Positions 56,252 to 64,000 of a stretch of DNA of 64,000 nucleotides are shown here, in pieces. A program made the position numbers and the translations under genes. The notes beneath the pieces are model-generated. The model searched no databases. It was given only the letters and a program-made list of their open reading frames with translations, and was not told the origin of the DNA. Source of the DNA: an uncultured Solirubrobacteraceae bacterium (GTDB lineage Bacteria > Actinomycetota > Thermoleophilia > Solirubrobacterales > Solirubrobacteraceae); assembly GCA_902806205.1 (NCBI GenBank), contig CADCVR010000001.1, positions 62,001 through 126,000 of the forward strand, written 5' to 3'. How positions within the stretch are numbered: the first letter of the stretch is position 1; every line of letters begins with the position of its first letter.

Positions 56252-57418
56252 GTGATCGCGCGCCGCCAACTCTCGCTTCCGTCTCGGAGGGTCCCGCGGA
56301 GGGTCGCGGATGTCCTCGTGGTGACGTCCGTCATCCTCGCGGCGCTCGTCGAGCCCGTCTGGTCGCGCACCGACCGCCCGGGCTGGCAGTGGATCCTGGC
56401 CGCCGTGTTGAGCGGCCTCGTGCTGCTGGCGCGGCGGCAGATGCCGCTCGCCAGCGTGCTTGGCCTGCTTGCCCTGTGGGGCACGGTGTACGCGGAACGG
56501 GCGATCGACGATCCCGCCTTCCAGTTCATCTCGCTGCTGATCGGCGCCTACTCCCTCGGCGCCTACGCGACCCTGCGGCACGGACTGGCGGGGGTGGCGG
56601 CAACGACCGCCGTGTTCGCCGCGCTGAACCTCGCGCGCGGCGAGGGCGTCGATGCGGCTATCGCCGGGGCCGTCCAGTTCAGCGTGCTGTTCGTCTTCGG
56701 GCGGAGCATCGCCGGCGCCCGGACGCGCGAGCAGGCGCTCGCGGCGCGGGCGGAGCGCCTGGAGTCCGAACGCGACGCGCGCGCGGCGCAGGCCGTCACC
56801 GAAGAGCGCTCGCGGATCGCACGCGACCTGCACGACGCCGTCGGCCACGCGATCAGCGTCGTCGTCCTTCAGGTGGGGGCCGTGCGCATGCGCCTGCGTC
56901 CCGATCAGGACGCCGAACGCGAGCTCCTGCTGGCGGCCGAGCGCATCGGCCGCGACTCCGTCGTCGAGATGCGCAGGATGGTCGGCATCCTGCAGGACGC
57001 CGAAGCCGACGCGCTTGGCCGGCCGTCGGGGCTTGCCGCCGTCGAGGACGTGGCCGCTGACGTCCGCGCCGCCGGGGTCGAGGTCGACGTCGAAGTGGCC
57101 GGTCCCGCTGCGAGCACACCGGCCGGGGTCGACATCGCGGGTTTCCGGATCGTGCAGGAGGCGCTGACCAACGTCCTCAAGCACGCCCCACGAGCCCGTG
57201 CGACCGTTCGAATCTCCTACGAGGCCGACGCGGTCGTCCTGGACATCGCAGACGACGGCGCGGGCCGCCCGGCCCGCCCCGACGGCGAGGCCGGCCACGG
57301 CCTGATCGGGATGCGCCAGCGGGTGGCGCTCTACGGCGGAACACTCGAGGCACGTCCCCGCAACGGACGCGGCTTCGCCGTCCGCGCGCGGCTGCCGTTC
57401 GGGCGCGACGGCGGATGA
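56252..57418 (+). CDS. DesK/NarX-type sensor histidine kinase
   Basis: GTG start; TM region; TEERSRIARDLHDAVGHAISVVVLQ; FRIVQEALTNVLKHAP. Confidence 0.92.
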   Translation: MIARRQLSLPSRRVPRRVADVLVVTSVILAALVEPVWSRTDRPGWQWILAAVLSGLVLLARRQMPLASVLGLLALWGTVYAERAIDDPAFQFISLLIGAYSLGAYATLRHGLAGVAATTAVFAALNLARGEGVDAAIAGAVQFSVLFVFGRSIAGARTREQALAARAERLESERDARAAQAVTEERSRIARDLHDAVGHAISVVVLQVGAVRMRLRPDQDAERELLLAAERIGRDSVVEMRRMVGILQDAEADALGRPSGLAAVEDVAADVRAAGVEVDVEVAGPAASTPAGVDIAGFRIVQEALTNVLKHAPRARATVRISYEADAVVLDIADDGAGRPARPDGEAGHGLIGMRQRVALYGGTLEARPRNGRGFAVRARLPFGRDGG

Positions 57419-58071
57419 GGATCCTGATCGCCGACGACGAGGCGATGGTTCGCGCGGGTCTGCGCATGCTCATCGACTCCGAGCCGGACATGCGTGTCGT
57501 GGCCGAGGCGAGCGACGGGGCCGAGGCCGTCGAGGCGGTGCGCCGCGCCCGACCGGACGTCGTGCTGATGGACGTCCGGATGCCCCGCCTCGACGGCTTG
57601 GCCGCGGCGCGGACGATCCTGGAGCGCCCGGAGGCGCCCAAGATCGTGATGCTGACGACGTTCGGGGAGGACGAGTACCTCTACGAGGCGCTGCGCCTGG
57701 GTACGAGCGGGTTCCTGCTGAAGGTCGCCCCGCCCGAGCAGCTGCTTCAGGCCCTGCGAGCGGTGGCCGAGGGCAAGGCGTTGATCGATCCCGCGGTCAC
57801 CCGGCGGGTGATCGAGGCCTTCACCCGGCCCCCGGGCGCACGCCAGCGGCCGCCGCAGCTCGACGAGCTGACGCCGCGCGAGCTCGAGGTTCTGCGGTTG
57901 CTCGCCGGCGGGCTGAGCAACGCCGAGATCGCCGCCGCGCTGATCGTCTCCGCGGCGACGGTCAAGACCCACGTCAACCGCATCCTGATGAAGCTGGGGC
58001 TGCGCGACCGCACCCAGGCCGTCGTGCTCGCCTACGAGGCGGGCGTCGTGCGCCCGGGTGAGGACGGCTGA
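57415..58071 (+). CDS. NarL-family response regulator
   Basis: 4-nt overlap with HK; RILIADDEAMVRAGL, VVLMDVRMPRLDG, LTPRELEVLRLLAGGLSNAEIAAALIVSAATVKTHVNRIL. Confidence 0.95.
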   Translation: MRILIADDEAMVRAGLRMLIDSEPDMRVVAEASDGAEAVEAVRRARPDVVLMDVRMPRLDGLAAARTILERPEAPKIVMLTTFGEDEYLYEALRLGTSGFLLKVAPPEQLLQALRAVAEGKALIDPAVTRRVIEAFTRPPGARQRPPQLDELTPRELEVLRLLAGGLSNAEIAAALIVSAATVKTHVNRILMKLGLRDRTQAVVLAYEAGVVRPGEDG

Positions 58072-58129
58072 GTCGTGCCTGGGTGACCTTTGCCCCGGAC
58101 GCCCGCCCCGACCCGACCGCACGACGAGC

Positions 58130-58159
58130 CGAAGGCCCGTCGCGGAAGACGGGCCTTCG
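58130..58159. terminator. Bidirectional terminator hairpin between convergent genes
   Basis: Perfect 12-bp stem CGAAGGCCCGTC-GCGGAA-GACGGGCCTTCG. Confidence 0.75.
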
Positions 58160-58192
58160 GGACGCCGGCGCTGACGCCGCGCGGACGGCTCG

Positions 58193-59686
58193 CTACCGCA
58201 CGACGCGGAACGCGACGCGACCCGGTGGCGCCTGGTTGCCCGCGGCGTCGCGTGCGACGGCGACGAGGCGGTACCGGCCGGTCGGCAGCCGGCGACCCCT
58301 GAAGACCCTGAAGCGGAACCGGTTGGCCCCGGCGGGGCTGGTCCGGCGTATCGACCCGCGGACCTTCAACCAGCGGCGCCCGACCTTGCGCTGGACCGTG
58401 AAGGTCACGGCCGCAGGCTCGGAGAGCGTGTAGCGCACGAGCATGCTCGCGCCGCGACGCAGCGTGCCCGCGCGCAGCCCCAGGAGTTGTGGCACGAGGA
58501 GGTCTGCCGCCCCGGCACGACCAACCGTGCCACCGCCGGCAGAGCCTCCGCCCGCCGTCCCACGCCCACCGGCACTCGCCCCCCCGGCGCTCCTGTCGAC
58601 CTTCTCGCAGACGTCGTCCCCGGAGACCGGGATGAGGTCGCCTCCGTCGAGCACGGCCGAGTCCTCGCCAGGCCCGCACTTCACGTCGTCGTTGGCCCCG
58701 TCGCGGGCTGCGATCGTGTCCTGACCCCTGGCGCAAACTTCGGGGATGCAGGCCTGCCGCTCGTCCCCGTAGAGCACGTCGACGGCGGGTCCGCCGTCGA
58801 CCGTGTCGTTCCCGTCGCCGCCCTCGATCGTATCCTGGCCGTCCTCACCGAAGGTGCGGTCGTCCCCGGTGCGGCCGAACAGGGAGTCGTCGCCGGCGCG
58901 GCCGTGCAGGATGTCATCGCCACCCCCGCCGTCCAGCGAGTTCCGCCCTGCGCTGCCCGTGAGCGTGTCGGGGCCGTTCCCGCCGCGGACCTCCTCGACG
59001 TCGAGGCCGACGTCGTCGGCCTCCCCCGCGGCGCCGTCGTTGGCCGCACCGTCGATGCTGATCGCCAGCGGCTCCGTGCGATCGTCGTAGTCGAGGAAGT
59101 CCTTCCCCGCGCCGCCCGCGTAGACGTCGGTCCCACCGGTGGCTCCGGGATCGCTGGCCGACAGGCCGCCGAAGCCCTCGAGGACGTCGTCGCCGTCTCC
59201 TCCGTCGAGCCGATCGTTGCCTTCGCCGCCCACCAGGACGTCGTTGCCGATGCCCCCGTTGATGGTGTCGGCGCCTCCGAGGCCGTTGAGGGCGACCTCG
59301 TTCCCGGGGCCTCCGTTGATCGTGGACGGGCCTTCCCAGTCGACGAGATAGTCGTTGCCGCCACCCAGGTTCACCCCCACGGAGGTCGGGACGCTGCACT
59401 CGACGCCCCCGGAGCCGTCGTCCTTGCAGCGGTCGGCGGGGAACGACGTGATCGGTCCCGCGACGTCCCGGATGTCGAGGCAAGGCACGGCGCCCGTGGC
59501 AGTGCATAGAAAGTCCTCCCTCGACAGCTCGAGCGAGACGTTGTTGGCCTCGTTGCCGCCCGTGTACGTAAGGACGCCTCCATTGAAGCTGATCGTCCCC
59601 GCCTGCGCGGCGCCCGGGAGCGCGAGCCCCACCGCGGCCACCGCGATGGCGGTCCATCGTCTGAGCATGTCTGTCCTGCGCGTCAT
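58193..59686 (-). CDS. Secreted RTX-like calcium-binding-repeat protein with shared C-terminal module
   Basis: Signal peptide; LGGADTINGGIGNDVLVGGEGNDRLDGGDGDDVLEGFGG nonapeptide repeats; C-terminal VRYTLSEPAAVTFTVQRKVGRRW...FRVV. Confidence 0.9.
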   Translation of the reverse strand: MTRRTDMLRRWTAIAVAAVGLALPGAAQAGTISFNGGVLTYTGGNEANNVSLELSREDFLCTATGAVPCLDIRDVAGPITSFPADRCKDDGSGGVECSVPTSVGVNLGGGNDYLVDWEGPSTINGGPGNEVALNGLGGADTINGGIGNDVLVGGEGNDRLDGGDGDDVLEGFGGLSASDPGATGGTDVYAGGAGKDFLDYDDRTEPLAISIDGAANDGAAGEADDVGLDVEEVRGGNGPDTLTGSAGRNSLDGGGGDDILHGRAGDDSLFGRTGDDRTFGEDGQDTIEGGDGNDTVDGGPAVDVLYGDERQACIPEVCARGQDTIAARDGANDDVKCGPGEDSAVLDGGDLIPVSGDDVCEKVDRSAGGASAGGRGTAGGGSAGGGTVGRAGAADLLVPQLLGLRAGTLRRGASMLVRYTLSEPAAVTFTVQRKVGRRWLKVRGSIRRTSPAGANRFRFRVFRGRRLPTGRYRLVAVARDAAGNQAPPGRVAFRVVR

Positions 59687-59835
59687 GCTGCCTTCCTCCT
59701 GAATTGGTGTCTGTCGCGACCGACCGTAAGCGCGGTAGTGCCGCCTGTCGTCGCACCCGCGGCTACTCCTCATCCCCCCAGAGGCCTACGCGCGGCCCGG
59801 CGGTCTACACCTGGGGGTTGACCCCGTCGCGAGCG

Positions 59836-60225
59836 TCATCGGCGCTCGCGGGCTGCGGCAGCGAGAACCGCGAGGATGAGCAGGTCCGCGCCGAACAACC
59901 CGACCGCCTCGGTCTCGCCGTAGCCGACGAGCTTGACCACGCCGAAGACGACGTGCGCGAGCACCAGACCGGTGGCGATCCGAAGCGTGCCGGGGACGGC
60001 GAGGCGGATCGCCGCAGCGATGAACCCGACGCCCATGGCCAGCGCCCACCCGGCAACGACCCAGTCGATCGGCGAGGAGACGCGTCCTTCTTCTACGGAA
60101 GCGAAGAACGAGAAGTAGACGGTGGCGTAGAGCAGCATGAGGCCCATCAGCCCGAGCAGCAAGCGAGCTGTCCCGAGGGCGAAGGGGCGATGGGGACGAG
60201 TCATGGGCACTGCGGCGTCGGACAT
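59836..60225 (-). CDS. Four-TM DUF4383-like membrane protein
   Basis: ARLLLGLMGLMLLYATVYFSFF; GRVSSPIDWVVAGWALAMGVGFIAAAIRL; GLVLAHVVFGVVKLVGYGETE. Confidence 0.65.
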   Translation of the reverse strand: MSDAAVPMTRPHRPFALGTARLLLGLMGLMLLYATVYFSFFASVEEGRVSSPIDWVVAGWALAMGVGFIAAAIRLAVPGTLRIATGLVLAHVVFGVVKLVGYGETEAVGLFGADLLILAVLAAAARERR

Positions 60226-60294
60226 GCGGGGCCTCCTGGGAGCGAGTGGTCGGCGCGACGCTACGGGCGCGCCCTTCGGCTGCCATCGCACCGC

Positions 60295-60315
60295 GGGCGG
60301 GTCTTCGATCCGCCC
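60295..60315. promoter_or_regulatory. Imperfect palindrome GGGCGGGTC-TTC-GATCCGCCC upstream of HK gene
   Basis: 8/9 arm match, about 30 bp before the -10-like TAGGTT. Confidence 0.4.
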
Positions 60316-60358
60316 TGGGGCTGATGAACGAGCCGCCCGGGTGGGGTAGGTTCGCCCC

Positions 60359-61516
60359 ATGGGACTCGAGCGACTCAGGTGCGCGCGCGCCGAGCGCCCG
60401 CACCGCGTCGACGCCGCGCTCGCGGCCGCCTTCTGCGCCGTGTCCCTGCTGCAGGTGCTGCTGGATCCGATCGCGAGCCGGCCCGTCTCCGTCCTCGTCG
60501 CCATCGGCTCCACGTTGCCGCTGGCGTGGCGTCGGCGGCGCCCGGCGCTGGCGGCGCTCGCGGGCTGCGCCGTGTGGCTCATCCCCACGACGGGCTTTCT
60601 GTACCTGGGCTACGTCATGGCGGTGCTTCTGTTCTTCTCGCTCGGAAGCCAGGTTGCCGACTTGCGCACGGTCGTGGCGGTCAGCGCGACGGCGGCCACG
60701 ATCGGAGTCGTGATGACCCTGTTGGGGCCGGAGCCTCCCGGAGCCGCGTTCGCCCCACTGCTGGCAGTCGCCGGGCCGGCTGCGGTCGGCCGGCTGGTGG
60801 CGCATCAGCGCGCGCAGGCGGCGCGCCTGCAGACCCTCGCCGACGAGCTGCGGCGTGAGCAGGCCCGGGCCACGCGCACCGCGGCGGCCGAGGAGCGTGC
60901 ACGCATCGCACGCGAGCTGCACGACATCGTCGGCCACGACGTCAGCGTGATCGCGCTTCAGGCCGAGGCCGCCGCGGCGTCGCTCGATTCGTCGCCGGAC
61001 CTGGCACGCGACCCGATCGCCGCGATTCGCGAGTCGGCCATGAACGCCATGGGAGAGATACGCCGCGTGCTGGGCGTTCTGCGCGAGGACGGTGACGTCG
61101 AACGGGGCCCGCAGCCCGGCTTCGCCCAGCTGCCGGCACTCGTCGAGGCGGCGCGGGCGGCAGGCACCTCCGTCGAGCTGACGGTGAGCGGCAGCGCGCG
61201 CGCCGCGCCGGCGAGCGTCGAGCTCGCTGCCTACCGCCTGGCACAGGAGGCGCTGACCAACGCCCGCAAGCACGCTCCCGGCGCACCGGTACGCCTCGAG
61301 GTCGCCTGGGACGAGCAGGCCGTCGCCCTGCGCGTGACGGACACGGGACCCGGCCCGGGTCTGGGCCCGGGCCCGGGCGCGCGGGGCGGCTACGGGCTCG
61401 TCGGGATGCGCGAGCGCGTCCGGTTGCTCGGGGGCGAGCTGAGCACGGGCGCGGCGCCCGGCGCCGGCTTCCAGGTGGCCGCGACGCTGCCGCTAGAGGC
61501 ACCCGCGAGCGCGTGA
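60359..61516 (+). CDS. DesK/NarX-type sensor histidine kinase
   Basis: AEERARIARELHDIVGHDVSVIALQAEAAAASL; YRLAQEALTNARKHAPG; GGYGLVGMRERVRLLGG. Confidence 0.93.
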   Translation: MGLERLRCARAERPHRVDAALAAAFCAVSLLQVLLDPIASRPVSVLVAIGSTLPLAWRRRRPALAALAGCAVWLIPTTGFLYLGYVMAVLLFFSLGSQVADLRTVVAVSATAATIGVVMTLLGPEPPGAAFAPLLAVAGPAAVGRLVAHQRAQAARLQTLADELRREQARATRTAAAEERARIARELHDIVGHDVSVIALQAEAAAASLDSSPDLARDPIAAIRESAMNAMGEIRRVLGVLREDGDVERGPQPGFAQLPALVEAARAAGTSVELTVSGSARAAPASVELAAYRLAQEALTNARKHAPGAPVRLEVAWDEQAVALRVTDTGPGPGLGPGPGARGGYGLVGMRERVRLLGGELSTGAAPGAGFQVAATLPLEAPASA

Positions 61517-62172
61517 CCTCCGTCGTCATCGCCGACGACCAGGCGCTGGTCCGGACGGGACTGCGGCTCATCCTCGAGCTGGCGGGCGTCGACGTCGTCG
61601 GCGAGGCGGTCGACGGGGCCGAGGCGGTCGAGCTCGTACGGAGGACGTCGCCCGACGTCACGCTCATGGACATCCGGATGCCGCGCATGGACGGGATCGA
61701 GGCGACGCGACGGATCGTCCTGTCCGGCGTCCGGACCCGGGTTCTCATCCTGACCACATTCGACGCCGACGAGGCCGTACTCGATGCCCTGCGCGCTGGG
61801 GCCGCGGGCTTCCTGCTCAAGGATGCCGGGCGCGAGCGGCTGGTCGAAGCGGTGCGCACCACCGCCGGCGGGGAGACCCCGCTCGCGCCGGCCGTGCTCG
61901 CCCGGCTCGTCGGCCACTACGTGCGCCATCCGCCCCCGGGCGTCGACCTGCCACCGCAGCTTCAGGCGCTCAGCGCGCGCGAGCTGGAGGTGTTCCGGCT
62001 CGTCGGCGTGGGCCGGTCCAATCCGGAGATCGCAGACGAGCTGGTGATCTCCGTCGCGACCGTCAAGAGCCACGTCCGTCACATCCTCACCAAGCTCGCA
62101 CTCCGCGACCGGGTGCAGGCGGTCGTGCTCGCGCACGAGTCCGGTTTGGTCAGTCGGGACCCAGACCGCTGA
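61513..62172 (+). CDS. NarL-family response regulator
   Basis: 4-nt overlap with HK; VVIADDQALVRTGLR, VTLMDIRMPRMDGIEATRRI, LSARELEVFRLVGVGRSNPEIADELVISVATVKSHVRHIL. Confidence 0.95.
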   Translation: MTSVVIADDQALVRTGLRLILELAGVDVVGEAVDGAEAVELVRRTSPDVTLMDIRMPRMDGIEATRRIVLSGVRTRVLILTTFDADEAVLDALRAGAAGFLLKDAGRERLVEAVRTTAGGETPLAPAVLARLVGHYVRHPPPGVDLPPQLQALSARELEVFRLVGVGRSNPEIADELVISVATVKSHVRHILTKLALRDRVQAVVLAHESGLVSRDPDR

Positions 62173-62498
62173 AGCCACCCACGCGATGCTTTCGCACTAC
62201 GGGGCGGCGCGGCATCCATCACCCGCTCCGGGGCATGAAGCCGTCTCGAGGTCGAGTCCGTGGACCTCTCGGAGATGCTCATGGAAGTAGCGGTCGTAAG
62301 GCTCTTGGGAGGGGGCCATGCCCTCAGCCAGCGCCGGTGTGCGCCGCGAGCGCGCTGACCGGTCCTCGGCTCGGGTCCGACGGCAACCGCGCCTCCAAGC
62401 AGCCGGCCGTAGCGAGCCGAGCAGGTCGGCGGTCAGCGGGCGGCCACGATACCTACTACTCTAGATCGTAGAACGACTTCGGCCCCCAAGGAGCACCA

Positions 62499-62720
62499 AT
62501 GGAGAGCATCCTTCTCAGCCTCGCCTTTCTCGCCTGCCCGCTCGGCATGGGCCTGATGATGTGGTTCATGGCCAAGGGCATGCGCAAATCGAGCGCGCCG
62601 GCCCAGCCCCCGCACCACGCCAGCGTCGAGCAGCTTCGAGAGGAGCACCGTCGCCTCGGCGAGGAGCTCGAGCGCCTCGACGACCGGCCCGCCTTCCCGG
62701 CAGCGGCCGGGGGCGCGTGA
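62499..62720 (+). CDS. Small single-TM protein
   Basis: [30 protein letters not shown], coiled [17 protein letters not shown]. Confidence 0.6.
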   Translation: MESILLSLAFLACPLGMGLMMWFMAKGMRKSSAPAQPPHHASVEQLREEHRRLGEELERLDDRPAFPAAAGGA

Positions 62721-62938
62721 GCACCGCGCTGCTCGTTCTCGTCGTCGCGGCGGCGCTCGCGTGTCCGCTCCACATGCTGTGGGCCATGCGGCGCGGCAAG
62801 CGCGCGGCGTGCTGCCCGCCGCGCCGCGGCAACGACGTCGAGGCGCTGCGCGCGCGCCAGCAGGCGCTCGCCGCCGAGCTCACCCGGCGCGCGCGCCAGG
62901 GCACCCCGGCGTCGCCGGAACTCGAAGCTAGGCTCTAG
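62717..62938 (+). CDS. Small single-TM protein
   Basis: GTG start with GTGA overlap; [37 protein letters not shown]. Confidence 0.55.
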   Translation: MSTALLVLVVAAALACPLHMLWAMRRGKRAACCPPRRGNDVEALRARQQALAAELTRRARQGTPASPELEARL

Positions 62939-62942
62939 CAGC

Positions 62943-63341
62943 GTGTCGACCGACGCCAACAGCGCCCCGCCGGAGCTCCACGAGCTGGAGTCCGAGCTCA
63001 TGGAGCTGATGTGGGAGCACGGCGAGTGCAACGTCCGAGCTGTGCTCGAGGACCTCAATCAGCGCTCGGACAAGGAGCGCAAGTACACCACCGTCATGAC
63101 GACGATGGCCAGGCTCGACAGGAAGGGCCTGCTCGTCCGTCGGCGCGAAGGCAAGACGGACATCTACAAGCCCACGATGACCCGCGAGGAGTACCACGAG
63201 GCACGCGCAGCGGCGGAGGTGGGCGCGCTCGTCGCCAACTACGGCGAGGCGGCGCTCGTGCACTTCGCGCGGCAGATGGACCAACTCGACCCCAAGCGCC
63301 GCGAGCAGCTGCGACGCCTCGCCCGGCGTGACGCCAGCTAA
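62943..63341 (+). CDS. BlaI/MecI/CopY family transcriptional repressor
   Basis: ELHELESELMELMWEHGECNVRAVLEDLNQRSDKERKYTTVMTTMARLDRKGLLVRRREGKTDIYKP. Confidence 0.95.
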   Translation: MSTDANSAPPELHELESELMELMWEHGECNVRAVLEDLNQRSDKERKYTTVMTTMARLDRKGLLVRRREGKTDIYKPTMTREEYHEARAAAEVGALVANYGEAALVHFARQMDQLDPKRREQLRRLARRDAS

Positions 63342-64000
63342 GGCGGTCTTCGTCCTGCACGCCGGCCTCGGCGTCGTCGCGGCCGGCGTGCTGCTGTTCG
63401 CGCTGGCCACCGCCGCCGGTGGGCTGAGGTTCGATGCGCCGTCGGCGGCAGCACTCGCCGAGGCGTGCGCGTCCTTGGTCGTCCCCGACCTCAGCGTGGG
63501 CTCCGTTGCGAGCCTGGCGCTCGGGAGCCTCGCCGCGGCGGTGTTCATCCTCGGCGCCCGGTCCGCGGTCCGGCAGTTGTTGGCGTCCCGGCGCATCGTC
63601 CGGGGGCTACCGCGACGCGGCCTCGGCCCGGACGGCGCGGTGCTCTTCGCGCATGCCCAGCCGCGGGCCTTCTGCGCCGGGCTGCTGCGCCCGCGGATCT
63701 ACCTCTCCACGGGCGCGACGTCGACGCTGAGTGCCGATGAGCTCGGTGCTGTGCTTGCCCACGAGGCTCACCACGCGCGCGTCCGTGACCCACTGCGCGT
63801 CTTCGTCGTCCGCGGGGTCAGCGACGCCTTGTTCTTCCTTCCCGCGGCCCGCAAGCTCGCGGAGCGCCACGCCGCGCTCGCCGAGATGGCCGCAGACGCC
63901 GCGGCCGTCCGCAAGGGCGGCGCGCAGCCGTTGGCGTCGGCGCTCCTCACCTTCGAGGCGGCCGACCCCGCGGTGGTCGGCATCGCGCCCGAGCGCGTCG
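63328..64000 (+). CDS. M56/BlaR1-like metallopeptidase, 3' truncated by window
   Basis: GTG at 63328 overlapping blaI end; TM helices; AFCAGLLRPRIYLSTGATSTLSADELGAVLAHEAHHARVRDPLRV. Confidence 0.88.
   Translation, partial: MTPAKAVFVLHAGLGVVAAGVLLFALATAAGGLRFDAPSAAALAEACASLVVPDLSVGSVASLALGSLAAAVFILGARSAVRQLLASRRIVRGLPRRGLGPDGAVLFAHAQPRAFCAGLLRPRIYLSTGATSTLSADELGAVLAHEAHHARVRDPLRVFVVRGVSDALFFLPAARKLAERHAALAEMAADAAAVRKGGAQPLASALLTFEAADPAVVGIAPERV

Noticed and set aside
57201-57225. GTTCGAATC, a tRNA T-loop-like motif
   Set aside because: Lies inside HK coding sequence with no acceptor or anticodon stem
1-64000. Prophage, integrative element or transposon
   Set aside because: No integrase, transposase, terminal inverted repeats or phage structural genes seen

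Overview
High-GC window, almost entirely protein-coding. Gene content looks like the actinobacterial class Thermoleophilia/Solirubrobacterales; that is inferred from gene content, not from a marker gene. No rRNA, tRNA, CRISPR array or transposase could be supported. Ordinary content: methyltransferases and glycosyltransferases, proline catabolism (PRODH + P5CDH), pdxS/pdxT, GH15 + glucose dehydrogenase, an MMPL transporter, a cytochrome-b/molybdopterin oxidoreductase, Cfa-type methyltransferase, ferritin-like proteins, LemA/M48, NarL/DesK two-component systems, large secreted repeat proteins and a BlaI/M56 pair. Best candidates for something new: (1) a tight three-gene cassette (47.1-51.2 kb) of an intact transmembrane Ser/Thr kinase, a paralogous pseudokinase that has lost the catalytic residues but keeps the same extracellular domain, and an FHA-HTH protein; (2) a C-terminal beta-rich module shared by three unrelated secreted proteins; (3) a conserved mini-ORF coupled to a TatA-like start, present twice (26.6 and 33.4 kb); (4) a chimeric remnant at 55.3 kb that joins the ends of two genes intact at 58-60 kb, next to tandem HK-RR operons; (5) two patches of decayed genes (26.6-28.3 kb and 54.3-55.6 kb), including a broken VapBC module. 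All family calls come from reading translated sequence by eye; no database search was run.
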